Positions 30,821 to 44,079 of a stretch of 64,000 nucleotides of DNA are shown one piece after another. Location: positions 3,956,001 through 4,020,000 of the forward strand of contig JALDNG010000016.1 of NCBI GenBank assembly GCA_024349245.1, read 5' to 3'. The notes under the pieces were generated by a model. The model was not told the DNA's origin, did no database searches, and saw only the letters and a program-made list of their open reading frames with translations. The DNA comes from Neodontobutis hainanensis (lineage: Eukaryota; Chordata; Actinopteri; Gobiiformes; Odontobutidae). The stretch's first letter is position 1; each line of letters starts with the position of its first letter. The position numbers and the translations under genes were made by a program.

Positions 30821-33800
30821 TAAATATTTAGGGGTGTTTTCTTCAAATCACGCCAGTTTCAGCCTACTGGATTTATCAACAGTTGGTTGTGCGTACACCA
30901 GGGTTGGCACGGTATGCACAGTTTCATTAATTTTAAACTAATGTATTACTAGTTTGTTGTGTTTTTAAATTGCGTTCTTTGCTGTAGCCACTGTGGTCCT
31001 CAGTGACCCTTTGCTGCTTCTTTACTGAGGCAGACCTGTGGAAAAACTAGCCATATTTCATAAGGCTTGAAACAATAGTCCTACAACATCCAACACAAAC
31101 AGTCCATTTCACAACAGAAACTTTGTCTGATGCTGCACAGAATGAATTGCATCAAATTAAAATGTCTTCTCTCATGCACAAATATTTCACATATTTCACA
31201 ATCAAAATCAATGTCTTGACACTAATTTGGCATCTCCATACTGTCACACTATACATAAAAGTTTGAAAAGATAATTCTCAAGCATGTAACCCAGCACTAG
31301 TGAATGCTGTTTGATAATATTTTTTACACATGAGAAAGAAGCGGCTCAAATGCAAATTCTGTGGGTCCTCATATTGCAGAAGGGAAAAAAATTGCCCAAG
31401 GCTGTATTTCTACCTACGGCGCTGCATTATTCAGGAGATGGACTGCTGTGGGCTTTAGTGAACAGCATGAAAACACATTCCCATTCCTGATAGACAAGGT
31501 ATAAATCTGACAGTGCGCTCGTCTATACCTATGCCTCAGCTCATACAGCTCAGTCAAAGAAAACATACTGTTTTTCCTAAGTGCACTTACAGACAGCCCC
31601 ACGTGTATCAAAATCTATGTACACATCAACAGCTGACAACTAGATGGACGGGATCAATAAATTCATGTTACTTAGTTTGCGCTGTATTGAGAAATAACAG
31701 TGTGTCCGGGGTTTAATTATTGCTGTCTTAAATCAAATTCACTATGGAGTTTAAGGTCAATACACCCAGGAAATCAAATGCTTCATAAATACTGTAGATA
31801 GCGTTTCTGATTTTCATTCATCTTTAAGCACCATCGTTTTCTTGTGGATAATAAATTCATGAGGGCGGCTTTCATAAAACAGTCTTCTCCCCTCTGTAGG
31901 CCTTCACCAACAGATCAACTGCAGTGTGTTGGTCAGCGGAGGAGGAGTCCTTTAATATCAGACATTTGGAGGTGGTAGGGCCAATAGAGACATCTCCCAA
32001 CGGATTGCTACAGTTGACCCAAAGGTCCTTTCTTATCCTACGTTGCACCTTTGGTTTAGAGCCAAAGGCAAAAACTTCATTGTTCTGCTTTGCCAGTCTA
32101 TTCCTCATGCGTGTTTTGTGCCTTCAGAGCCTTGAGGAATAGCTGGGCGAATTGGATTGTTCTTATAAAGGCACTGCAGACAGCCTCTATAGATGGATGT
32201 CTTTTATGTCACTTCTGTATATGCCCCGTATTTCTTTTACTATACTCCCTTTAACTTATATATATGTTGAGCCCAAGAGGACAATGGACCTTAGCCATGA
32301 TCACCACCCAAGCAGAGCACAGCACAAAATATGGTCAAAGACAGGTTATAGTGACCGGGCAGTGTGAAGGCACATACGGTGTTTCTGGTGGGTCTCATAT
32401 CTTAATTAGACTGTGTATGAGTTTTACTGTATGTCAGTGGGTGCCATTTGTAGTATCTCAGGGTCTAGGAGAAAGTCCTCCTCCAGCTTAAGTCAAGCAA
32501 TGCCAAAGATCTTTGTCAGATTTACTTCTTGTGAGTGGACCAAATGAGGAAATCAAGAATGGCTTGTTACTTCTTCTAAGTGTCCACCTACTAGGTGTTG
32601 TGGAAAACTGCTGACCACCTCTATGGAGCCGATTGGATTTGAGACAAGGATAGACAGAACGAATCAGTGGATGACTTAGAACAAGAGACATTTATTCACC
32701 AACAAGACAGGCACAAACACTCAATATGCATACAGGGCACTGCATGTTCAAGTCTGCTATGCTTCTGGAACAATATGCTAAATGTAGCTTCGTATTGCGT
32801 TGTTGATTAGGTAATGTTTTAACTTTGAAGTTGTTTGTGTTAAACCTAGACAGAGCATTACATTAAACATCTAAGTAAATAAAAGCCCTGTTCTTTATCT
32901 AATGAGTGCAGCCCATGTCACCTCCAGTCCATCATAAACAGGGGGTTCCTTCATCAAAGTAACACAAAGGCAGGTATCTCTGAAAATGTGGGCTATCTTG
33001 GTCTTTTGTGTATACACAAATTATGAATGTATAACATACGTATATCCTACAGCTTATCACATTGTGTGGTAAGATAATGCTAGAGGCCATTTTTTTGTCC
33101 AAACAAAATGCTAACTTAAATCATAATTGTGTTAGTAAAGTGGTCTGGCGGTCTAATGAAAGAGTTTACAGACTTGTAAAGAGAGATTGTGTAAAACACG
33201 AGTTTTCCATACAAACATAACATTTTTAAGAGCAAGAGTCGTCTCAGAAAGCAGTCAATATGTATAGTGTGGAAAATGATAAGGTGCAGAAGCCAATGGC
33301 AGTGAGAGTAATGGCAGCACTACTTGTCTATCTGTCATCTGTGTCTTTTATAAGCAATTAAAATATCATACATGTGCCTAGCCAATTGTGCAGGCTTATA
33401 TCAGGTATTAAAGGCAGCCCGGAAAACATGCAGAACATCAAAATAGTCCCTCATTTCCTCGGAGGTTTAGGCTCCAGGAGCTGTTACTGTAAAGTGCCTC
33501 CAGCTAAACTGTTTAGTCCTTTGGTGGGAATACTTTAATTGCATCACTCTGCAATCATGACACTCTCTGATCCCCTCTGGGAGACGAGTGTTTCTTTCAG
33601 GCTGTGTCAATCAAATGCTCTGCTTAACCTTCCCTCACCTGTCACTCTGGGTAAACACCTCCAGTAATGAGAAATGCTGACAGGGGAGATCTTTTCAAAA
33701 TGTTTGTTATCCATTATTAGTTACTAATTACTATAGGGGTTTAACAAGAGATTTTCCATGTATATGACGCATGTTTATTCAAATTTACATAATCAATGTA

Positions 33801-34183
33801 TTTTTAAAATCAAATAAATAAATGAATATATAATAAATAAGATTAAAGCACCAATTAAAACATTTAAACAATACTGAGCTACTGAGTTACATTGTAACAA
33901 AAATATAACCTTGTAAAAACATATCTTTTCTGTGACAAGAAAAACATTTGTGACATCTTGTAAATTCTTAATTATCATATAACATGTTATAATTATTTTT
34001 TCAAAAATCGAATTTATTTTTACTGACATGGCGGCAAAATGCTTCCGTAACTCATTTACCCGAGGCAATAACAAGATGTTGTACTTGACTGTACATTATA
34101 TAACAATGAGTGTGTATCCCGGTTATGATTGTTTTTGTCATTGTGCATTTTTACATATCCTGATTTTAGAAACCAATATAAGC
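30821..34183. other. Gene-free stretch
   Basis: The first 150 bp may be the right flank of the repeat interrupted by Rex3. The segment 33430-33700 is repeat-free with balanced composition and could be conserved non-coding DNA. No exons were recognised. Confidence 0.45.
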
Positions 34184-34249
34184 CAGTATCCCGGTTTTGA
34201 GAAACCTGGATACGTTACCTGGAGAACTCCAAAAGAAACCGGGATACTG
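34184..34249. repeat. 14-bp perfect inverted repeat of a dispersed palindromic element
   Basis: cagtatcccggttt (34184-34197) and aaaccgggatactg (34236-34249) are exact reverse complements. Related words (tatcccggtt near 34115, catatcctga at 34154 and again near 34265) recur within 200 bp, so the region is internally repetitive. It is most like a small non-autonomous DNA element; the family is unknown. Confidence 0.6.
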
Positions 34250-37172
34250 TGACATGTATACGCCATATCCTGACAGTGTTTCTGACAGTTAGTGGTGAAC
34301 TGAGTCAAACATGGCATGAGCAGCATTATTCACACATCAACATAAAAAAGTGCTTTCAAAACTTCAGACTGTTATTACACAAGTGATGTTTCACAAAAAC
34401 GTGAAGACGTTTGTCCAACACTATGGCCACTTTCATTTTTAACGCTGCTGTTTTGTGTGCTGTATGTCCGCTGCTTCTTCATCTTGCTATTCCATCTTGT
34501 CGGCTGGTGCATCCAAACTGAATGCTAAAGAGCCTTGCAGGAGTAAGAAATGAACTTGAATAAAATGTATTGCAGTCTGGAGAGACAACAGGTCAACAGA
34601 TTTAGGACGGACAAATTTATAATATTTTGTTTCTGTATTTTCTTTTCTGGCCACAGACAGGAAGGACTTTTGGAATAGACAATATAACACCAGTGGGCCT
34701 CCTCCTGCTGAACATTGATACTTTTGCAAATCCATAAGCAAAAGGAAAAATGCAGCAAAAACAGTCGCCTTGTGTAATCAAAAGTTTATTTTGTTAGTAG
34801 ACTATAAAGTTTCTGGAAACCACCTTATCATCTGCTGGATGTGTATGCCGCCGCAGACATAAATTACATCCTATCATTTCCATCTCATATTCCCATATTT
34901 CAGGGAAGTCATTTCCAAATAACGAGCATGTCTCTATATGTGGAATCACCCAATCTCCTGTGCCATTATGAAATTTTGCAACTCCAACCAATGTCAGTCC
35001 TTCCAGCACCTATCCATCTTCACCTACTTACAAACAACTGTTGCTAGGTAACCGATCAAAGTAGGATTTGCTTATTCTCAAAAAAAAAGACACAATTAAA
35101 AAAAAAACTTGCAGGGAGATTTCTGTTTAAATATAATTCTGGGCAAACAGCATTTTGCTTTTAAATCTGTCTACACTCTCTTTTTACCTGACCCAGAAAC
35201 CCATGACTGAACTGCTTATGATAAATACTCTGCTTTGTATCTGAAACCTAAGGGGGATTTCTAATTAGGTATAAGGAAAGTACACTGCAGCAAGTGGGAG
35301 AGTGGCGGAAGTGTGTAAGAGCTGACTTATTGTCAGAAGAGCAAGCAGGTGAATTACAGGGAGGAGGCGGGACAAGGAGAAGATGCAAAGTGTTGACAGG
35401 AAGAGTAGGAACTTAATTCATTTTGGAACAACGGCAACAAGAAGAATTAGAAGGCTATATATAGTCACAGTCGTACATAACGAAATACATCTGAGTGTAG
35501 CTCAAGCCATAGAGGATGAAACGCTATGGAGATTTACATATGGAACAGAATTTGTGATGCATTGAGAAATTTGCACATAAAACAGGCAAACAATGAAGTT
35601 GGGCTAAGGGATTTATAGCGGGAGATACAACTGCACGCTGGTATCTTAAACATGATCCACTAGGACAGCAGCGTTGTGACTCAGCTACTTCATGACTACA
35701 TACCTGCCTGTCAAGCTGCCAGCACCGCACAGACCACGGATGATGTTTCGGAGGGGGCCAGGCTCCATGCACGACACATTCCAGCACAGAGGCCCTTTGA
35801 GTAGGCATGAGGCGATGGTTATGTGGCTAGGGACCAGTCTGGGTCAGCCAACACTGCAGCGCTAATACGTGCCTAGACTGTTACCACAAAGCCCCTCAGG
35901 CCCCACAGTCAATGAGCCCAGAGATTGCTGTGCCGCTTTCACTTCAGAAGCCCGGGATCTGAGAGGTCGAGTGAGGAAGTGATGCCACGACGCCTAGGAT
36001 TGAAAAGTAAAACAAACAGACATTTAAGATGAGGATTCGGCTGAGCGCTTTCACAGCATGCTCACCCCCGATGTGCGTTCAAGATTAGCAGAAACAAAAC
36101 TGTATCCACACAGCACGTCAACCGTTCACTCCTCTGTGGTAAACAGTTAGACTTATGTGTAGCAATTGGATTTCACATATTTGCACATTTCAGTCTCATC
36201 TGTGTAGGGTTTTCTTTGAAATTGCACTTGGGGCAAGGGCTCAGGTGATGATTTTATGAAATACCAAATTGAATACCATTTTTAGATCCAATTTATGCGT
36301 GAAGAGATTTAGACATTTCTTTAGAGTAGGCAACACACTGCAGTGACAATGCCATTCAGCTGATAGATAAAATAACTTTTAAAGACATTTTGACAATGCA
36401 AGTCTCTTTTCCCCACACACAAATTAATGCAAAAACAGATGTAAAAAAAAAAAAAAAAACTAACTTTCTCTACAACTAGATCCACAGAAGAAATGCTTCT
36501 TAGTTGAGACATTTGAAGACATTTTTTTAATGATCTTTCTATGCCAATTTTGGTCTAAAATGTTTTTTTTTTGTCTAAAGTTTTTACTTTTTTCACATTC
36601 AGAACTAATCATTAGGTCAATTAAATGTAAATATCACATCTCCATACCTCAAATTACTATGCTCTGAAGGTGGCTAACTTAATATGTACCTGAATGCCTC
36701 CCATTCTCTACCCCTTTGCATATACTCGCTGCGTAAATTAGTAAAAGCAAAAAAAGGAAAATTCAAAATAAACCCCTTAAAACCGCTAATATTAACCTTT
36801 AAATGAGCATCAAGGGATAGGAGAATGTGCTTAAAATTAGCATTAGTAACTGCTGTTGCTGCTTCTCCAAACAATGAACCTAATCACACTCATTGAAAGC
36901 ACCTGCAGCGGGTGGGCGGGGCTGAAGCCCAGAGATTCATGGGAGCTCAATAGCCCTGCTTTGCTTCTTCTATGTCACATGTTGCAGAAGAACATGAAAA
37001 AGGTCAAAACACACACTAAGGTTTGACTTAGTTCCTGTCCACTTTTACCACAGTCCAAATATTTTTTATTTTTTTAATTTTTTTTCTGGCCCAGTGCAGA
37101 ATGTGTGTGGAAAAGAGTCACATGTTCACCCACTTCTGGTCAAGGGCTACCTGCTTTTTGGCCGTCAGCTTA
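34250..37172. other. Gene-free stretch
   Basis: The segment 35640-36000 is relatively GC-rich but has no splice-bounded reading frame that I recognise. A17 and T-rich runs lie near 36443-36459 and 36562-36571. No RNA gene was seen. Confidence 0.45.
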
Positions 37173-37440
37173 AATAATAATAATAATAGTAATAATCTCT
37201 ATTTGTATATAGCGCTTTTCCACCTACTGTAGTAGCACTCAAAGCACTTTACATACATTAAACTAATAACCAGTGTTACAGAACATCACTGGAGGCAATG
37301 TAGGTTAAGTGTCTTGCTCAAGGACACAACGACAGTATGTGGGGGAAAGCGGGTTGTTTTGATGTTTCGAGCGGTTATTGAACCACCCACCTGTCGGCCT
37401 CAAAGAATGGCCGCTCTACCCACTGAGCTACTGCTGCCCC
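37173..37440 (-). mobile_element. tRNA-derived SINE with L2-like tail
   Basis: On the minus strand the element starts with a tRNA-like head. The box-A-like TAGCTCAGTGGGTAGAGC is at 37413-37430 and a box-B-like GGTTCAATAACC at 37373-37384. The body carries the common fish motif around tgtcttgctcaaggacacaacgacag, and the end is AAAGCGCTATATACAAATAG followed by (ATT)n at 37173-37196. The GCGCTATATA end is the 3' tail shared with L2-clade LINEs, which would supply the transposition machinery. Box B is slightly diverged, so the copy is probably old. Pol III transcription would be from the minus strand. Confidence 0.8.
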
Positions 37441-37599
37441 ATAATAAATAATCCAGGGTGAATGGCAGTTGTTAGAAGTCCAAATCTACTGTTTACTTTT
37501 GTTTTGTGCACCATTTAAAATTAATCTACTGTGCTAGGCTGCTACAGTTTAACATTATTCACAGTGTACAGATTCCCCAAGTAAAAGGCACAAAATAAA

Positions 37600-38215
37600 C
37601 CCTCAAACGTCACCTATGAGTCTGAAATGTAAATCAATGGAAGGGACCTGTTACTGTGTTTGGTCGTGTCTTAAAAATTCAATCATATTGGAGAGATATT
37701 CTAGAGGACATGAGGAAAATATTTGGAGTTACTTGGAGTGGCTCTGGGTCATGTTTCTATGCTGTTGGGCTACAGAGACAGTAATGTTGGTTGGGGCTTC
37801 AGCAGATTATATGACCTGATCCTCATATGTGCTGCACGAGAAGAACATTTTTCTATCTTGGATTAGTGACAAGTTCCCTCATCAAATCGAACTGGCACAA
37901 ACCTATCCTGGAGCTTTCCCTGTTGGAGTACTTGACCTCTTTGTTTCGTTCTGGAAGGGGATAGTTCCTGGAGGTGTGTGCTCCATACCTCTGCTTCACT
38001 GGGGCTGTTGTGGCCTTGGTGCTGAGCAGCAACAAGGTGGACTACCTTGGGCATTTTTTCCTTTTTTTCTTGTTTCTCATTTGTTTTGTTTTTTTCTTTT
38101 CTTGTTTCCTTGAAGTGTACTGAGCTGTATTTTTTGTCCATTTGTTTTTTGTGTTCTGTTCATTTGTGTTTTTCTTGTAAAAATGTTTTAATTAAAAATA
38201 TACATTTAAAACATT
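37600..38215 (+). mobile_element. L1/Tx1-like LINE, ORF2 C-terminus and 3' end (decayed)
   Basis: Across several frames the plus strand resembles the C-terminus of L1-type ORF2. A region like the RDIQEDMRKIFGVTW pattern is split over stops. It is followed by ICAAREEHF / KNIFLSWISDKFPHQIE, matching the ...AakkaIl.sWis...PP.l..W... ending. A T-rich 3' UTR follows and the copy stops near 38215 with an AT-rich tail. No frame is intact. The family call rests on pattern only. Confidence 0.45.
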
Positions 38216-39839
38216 TGTATCACATTTTTTTTCTAGACCATAATCCTGAAAAACAAAAAAACAACTGAAAAGAAGTTCTTTATTGGTTTTATTTGGTCCC
38301 ACAGAGACTAAACCAGACTAATGACATTGAAGAAAATCCCACTGATGTTAGGTATAGTTCTATTTTACAGAAATACAACTGCAAATGGCCGAGAAGGCAG
38401 GTGATAGATTACACTAGTATGTGAATCGATAGAATCATGGCATCAAAGTATGTAAGGTTGGTCTAATGATAGATTCATCAGAGTTCAGTCAGTTTGATTG
38501 AACATCTTTAAGCTTCTTGATTGCTTCATGGCCTCCAAATCTAATTCACCACTCGAACACAAAGCAAGAGCTTATCAAAGCGAAGTTTTTTCTCTTTTTT
38601 TTCTCTCCTCAATCAAACTCCAGTTTTCTGCAGGGTAAAAATTATCATCAGCGTTTGAAGCATCAACATGAAAGACGAATTTTCATCATTCATGCCTATT
38701 GGGTTTTTTTTTTCTCTGTGAGTACAATATATTTCAAAGAGCCAGTGAGGTTCAACACTATTTGGGTCTTACTTCGGGATGACTTTAGGTGAGGCCCAAC
38801 GCAGAGTGCACAGGTGTGGACGGCATACTAAGAGACAGCTAAGCAGTTAAGCAAGAGGGAAGGCAGCCATCACAAGGCAGGATGAAAAAGAAACTAATGA
38901 GTGGTTTCAAATTAAATTATAAACATTAGAGAAGTAGGGGCACGCTGCCAAAAATAACAATTGTGCCGCCAAATCCACCAATCTATCTTGATACTGAGCC
39001 CATCGCACAAAACAGTGGCTACAAGAACAAAAAATGGTGACACTTATAAATAGGTTGCAGTAAATACCAGGAAAGAGACAAATTGGGAACCCTTTTAGCA
39101 TGATGATGGACTACTGAGGAGACAAAAAAATGACAACATTTTATGTGTAAAAAAAGTTGAATTATTCTATTTACTTGATCTTTTGTGTCAAACCCGTTGC
39201 TTTCTTCTACATTACAACAGTCCCATTAAGCAAATGAACATGCTTCCTGGATGTTAACCAACTCCAAAGAAATCTACAATATATGCATGAGATGATGCAT
39301 TGAACATCTTTTTCCACTCTATATCACCACAATTCATTTACACCCATTCATGGCTGTCTCACTCCTTTAATACGTATTATTAAGTGAAAGATATGGTGCG
39401 TTTCATTGAAAAAGAAAGCAAAGTTCCAGGCTGTAGCCATTGTCTCATTAGTTGACGCAAAATGTACATGAATTTATTCCAGTGTACAGTAGAATGGCTG
39501 ATGAGGTAATTGCTTTTGCAGATTTTCTACTCTAACATGTCTGGTTTAATTTGTGGCAACATGATTGTTTTGTCTCTGAGTGTTTCCTACTTGATGTCAC
39601 TGACAGTCCATAATCACCGCACAGATCTGCTCTGTAAGTCAACAAGCTTGATGATGAGATGACAGAATATGTTTGCGCCGATGCATTATGAATAGGATAT
39701 ATTGCCATATTAGTATGCCAGAGGTATTTCATAAACCACAATTGTCTTCACTCATTTTCAAGTGGGTCCCCGGCGGACAATGCTGTGAAATGCACTCTGT
39801 ATCAGAATGGAGTTCTCTTTGTGGAGTCTAATTGTAATT
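38216..39839. other. Gene-free stretch
   Basis: No gene or named repeat was recognised. T-rich and A-rich runs are frequent. Confidence 0.45.
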
Positions 39840-40150
39840 TTGACTATAGCATTAGCCCGGCAGATCTTACATCTGAAGTCAATGTGCTGTAATTACTTTT
39901 TGGCCGATGCTGATTATGACATTCCTGAGGCAACCTTAATGAAATTAGCTGTTTGATTAGCAATTTCATGCAGCGCAGTGTACACTCTGTTTCTGTCTCA
40001 TTAGAGGGCCTCGTGAATCGATCTGTGGGACTCAAGCATATCCTCCCCAGGTGTTATCCCACATTTGTAAAATCCGGCTCTGCCCTTCATGCCACAGTGG
40101 GGGTACAGGACAACGCTGCTGTCATTACATTGCAGTGCCACAGTTTGAGC
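39840..40150. promoter_or_regulatory. Candidate conserved non-coding element
   Basis: This compact, repeat-free block is rich in homeodomain-type cores (taattactttttggccgatg; aaattagctgtttgattagc; cattagagg) and E-box-like words. It sits in a long gene-free interval. It has no credible open frame with splice sites. Enhancer function is inference from composition alone. Confidence 0.28.
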
Positions 40151-40362
40151 CAACACATGCTGCTCGGATTTCTTGTCCTGTGGCACAAGCTACACGGGCT
40201 TGGAAGGATGGGAATGATATGCAGCATCCCAGCAGGAGGGCAGGCCGCTGATCCCTGGAGGCACGTGCTCCTCCAGTTGATTGCTGAGCTGATGCTCTGA
40301 TGGAGAAGGTAATTAAAAGAGAGGAGAGCGTTAATAGTGCATGAGATGTGTGAGTATTGTGG

Positions 40363-40363
<1 letters not shown>

Positions 40364-40434
<71 letters not shown>

Positions 40435-40440
40435 GTGTGT
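40364..40440. repeat. (TG)n microsatellite
   Basis: About 38 TG units with one interruption near the right end (tgcgtg). Confidence 0.96.
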
Positions 40441-43400
40441 CCTGGCAAAGGGTTATAAAGAAGTGCAGGGAAGTATAATCTAATGCTTTACTTTTTTTTG
40501 TCCTTTCTGTCCAATTACATCTGCCAGTAAAAACCTACAAAGACAGCGCGCTGCCATTCATAAACCACGCACGTAAACAGAGGGTCAGGGAGATCAGTCG
40601 CTAGGGCACACAGGGTTGCTCGTCTTACATTACCAGCCTCTGCTGCTTCCATGGATACCACAAATAGCCAACGAGACAGGCACACAAAGCACACATGCTT
40701 ATTTGAACACAGTGCATTGAGGTACAAATGAAACAAAAACAAGAGCTTACATGAATGGGTAAAATAAAAAAAAAACTGTGGACATTGTGAATCAATGAAT
40801 ACAAAATCAAACGTTAGCAGGTCTTTGTCACAGCACACTTTGTCTGCTCACTATGTTACATGACTTGGACTGTCTCTTCAGCCGCCTTTGGCAATACTTC
40901 TGCTCACTGTGGGCTGTCAAGGAAAAACACCGAAATAAGATGGAAACTCTGCAGACAGGATGATTGGGAGAACGAAGTGGAGAGGCAGAAGAGAGCCGTG
41001 AGATTTGAAAAAAATAAAATAAAATAAAAATAAAAAGGGAATTTGTTCTGGCGGACTAGATGATTTTTCTTTAGGTTTGTCCCAACAAGCAAGAATAATC
41101 AAAGCAGAGATGCAGAACCTCTGAGTGAACTTTGCAAAGTCTAGCTATAGCTCACCCGATGCGGACAGGGGCTTAGAGCAACGGAGGCACATATTGTTGT
41201 TGAAGATTTACCATGCAAAAGTTTTTAGACACGCAAGGGTTCAGGACAACAAAGCCACTTTAACACTGGCAACCGTTTCAAATGTTTTCATGCTCCCAGA
41301 CTCACCCAGACTCATCAATTGTGCTCCATCCAGAAGGTCAACAGCAGTTCTATTCGGCTGCATTGATAAATAAACTGCACCATCCTGATGACAGGCAAAC
41401 AGATGAGACAAAAGGCTTGACTTATATTACATCAAATAAGAATCCAGCAAAGACACCAGATCTCTCAAGGCAATTTCCTCGGGTATTTTTATTCAGAGTT
41501 ATGATCAGGATGTAAAATAGACTCACCTGCAGTTTCCTTTGTCCCTAGAGGTGCTGGCACCAAATTCAGTCTGTGTTAATTAACACCTAGAGTGCAGAGA
41601 CTGTGTGAAGAGTGTAATACTAGCACGCCTGGCTAGTGGACATTTTCAATTTGTGTAAGGACATTTAAAAATACAGAAATCCACTTGTAGAATGTAGGAT
41701 GTATGAAGCAAAAACAAAGGAACAGAAATAGTACAGCAAAAGCAGATGTAGCAATTATCTGTCTGGTCTCCATCACACACACAACACGCACCATCTTCAG
41801 TAGAGTCATGAAAAATATTGAAATATATTATAACCATGTCACTGCAATTGTGTGCCTTAATCAAAGTAAAAAACATCCAGCAACATATTAGAATGAGTGG
41901 TTTTAAAATATCTGTGCAAATACCAGAGGGAAACTATGATAACCCTTCAACATCTTACAAAGCCATTTCCACTTTTAACAAACATGTCATCCACAAAGAT
42001 TTTCACAAGTGAACAGTTACATTATTAAAAACAAGATTAGAGAGTGTCAGACTCAAATTTCTCTTTCATTATCAATTGAGCAGTTTCAGTTGTTTGTGTG
42101 TGCGCTGCCTTAAATTGGTTTTGCAAAGTGAGCTTCAATCTTTGATTCAGAGCCTTGAGGACATTCGGTTATGTTTACAAATTTGAATTACGGCTGCCCG
42201 AGGTGATTAATTAAACACGAGTCATCCTTATTTATAACGAATCTGTGCTTTAATTTGGATAGTGGAAGACTTCTCTCTGCTGAATTTCAAATTCCCTCAT
42301 AATTTATTCCTGACCGGTGGAGAATTAAAATACTCACCTGAAAATGCAGAAGGTAGCAATGTAGAACTGGGTGGGTACAAGCCCGAGGGGTATTCTCTTT
42401 ACTTTATTCAGGCTTCAGTTTTGTCTTATAATTCTTATTCAAAATTAATCTTGCTACACCATAGTTTTCTGTTAATTAAACGACTCTGCACCTATTCCCT
42501 GGATTCTTTATTGTATTGGCTACTACATTAGAACTAGAATGATGAAAAGAAATAAGACATAGAGATCCTTATATATAGCATTGTTCCACAGTTGTGTAAT
42601 CAGCAAGGCTCAAAGCTAAATACTGCATGTGGGAGATAGCAGCAAGAAAGTTTTCCTGGCCCTAAACTGTTAACGCTCTCACAGGGAATTAACTGCTTGT
42701 GTGCAAGTGTCATCAGCTTAGAGTAAAGCCCAAAACAGACTCCTTTTCCACCGTAAATGCTCTTAGCAGGTTAGTTCAGTTTTTCTGTACTGAGTAAACC
42801 CTTTGCAATTCAGCGCCGCATCAAGGCATGCAAAATAAACTCATAAACATATTCCATTTTGAGGCAAAACACTCCCAGACCGACACATTTGGTTTTTTTT
42901 TTAAAGCACAGCCACAAACTTTTCCTCACCCTTAGGGGTTAAAGAACTTTTATTTTGTACACAAAGTTTCAAAGTTTTAGTCCTGCGTATGCATGCCTTT
43001 TCTTTGTTCTTCTATCCTTGTAGCTGGGGAGACGTATCTCTGGAGGATTAGTGTCCGCTTCAAATAACACATGGCTTTACCTACATTTCCAAAGAAGACT
43101 CTTAAAACACTTCTCTTACTGTGTTGTGGGCATGTTTCCCTCCCATGAAACTTTTCACGTCCAAAGGGAGCAGAATCATGTTGACGATGTATGGTTACTT
43201 TTTTTTTGTTGAAATGCCTTCTGATAGTGGGTTTAGAGAATAAATACATTTTAAAGATTTTTTTTATCACAAGATACTGCAAAGATAGGAGCTCTGGTTT
43301 CTTTTCAAAACAGAGTGGTAAAGTGGTCTGTAAGAAAGGTAGCAGCATTAAAGACTATGTAACTTTTTACCCCTCAATATAAAGCCTGAAAAGAAAACTC

Positions 43401-43486
43401 AAAGCATGTCTGGTTTGATATACTTCACTTGTAACTGTGAGAAAACATGCCTTGATATTTTATAATCCCTAAAGGGTTTTGAACCG
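40441..43486. other. Gene-free stretch
   Basis: Includes an (AAAAT)n-like run near 41009-41037, a perfect 14-bp palindrome gtgttaattaacac at 41573-41586, and a homeodomain-motif-rich patch at 42195-42260. No exon or RNA gene was recognised. Confidence 0.45.
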
Positions 43487-43620
43487 CTCTTTGTCTGGCC
43501 CGTCACCTGTTTGCCTTGGGAGACCCTACCAGGGGCATATAGCCCCCGATTACATGGCTCCTAGGATCGTTCGGGCACTTAAACCGCTCCACCAGAATAA
43601 GGTGGCAGTTCAAAGAGAAA
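43487..43620 (+). repeat. High-copy teleost repeat fragment, class not assigned
   Basis: The motifs cacctgtttgccttgggaga, ccctaccaggggcatatagc, ctcctaggatcgttcgggca and ctccaccagaataaggtggc form a string I recognise as a dispersed teleost repeat, probably retrotransposon-derived. No protein is encoded here. It sits immediately beside the solo LTR. Confidence 0.4.
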
Positions 43621-43635
43621 AAAAATGTTTGTGCT

Positions 43636-43640
43636 CTATT
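43636..43640. repeat. Target-site duplication, left copy
   Basis: ctatt, identical to 44080-44084 on the other side of the solo LTR. Confidence 0.85.
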
Positions 43641-44079
43641 TGTAATGGCCGAGGGCTCAGGAACAGGTAAAGACTCCAATGCAGGAAACCCAAAACTCCA
43701 ATAAAACGTTAAACAAAATTTATTTAAGAGGAACAGTTGCATAAAAAAAATCCCAAAAACCAAAACTCTCCCAGAACTGAACACGCAGACAAAAAATCCA
43801 GAGAAAACAAAGAATACAAAAAAACACGAACTAGGAATTTACACAAGAAACAAAAGGACCAGAGACAAGCCTTTCGGGTGACATGGACTAAGACAATGAC
43901 CTGGTCCTGAGGGGAAGGACAAACAGGTATAAATAGACACAGACAACAAGGGACAGGTGAAACACATTAGGGCGGAGCAGGTAATCACACAGGACAGACA
44001 AGGGCACGACATTTCAAAATAAAGTCCATGAAATACAATACAAACTGGAAACCATATAAAACAGACATAAAACATGACA
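43641..44079 (-). mobile_element. Solo LTR (Ty3/gypsy-like), 439 bp, with perfect 5-bp target duplication
   Basis: The element starts TGTAA... and ends ...TGACA on the plus strand (TG...CA termini with short inverted ends). It is flanked on both sides by ctatt (43636-43640 and 44080-44084), an exact 5-bp target-site duplication. Read on the minus strand it has LTR signals in the right order: a TATA-like CTATTTATACC (43926-43936), then an AATAAA poly(A) signal (43719-43724), leaving about 75 bp of U5. No internal retroviral sequence adjoins it, so it is the product of LTR-LTR recombination. The intact duplication suggests a fairly young insertion. Confidence 0.88.

Noticed and set aside
35524..35808. 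94-codon minus-strand frame in a GC-richer patch
   Set aside because: No domain, no conserved motif and no paired splice sites; treated as non-coding.
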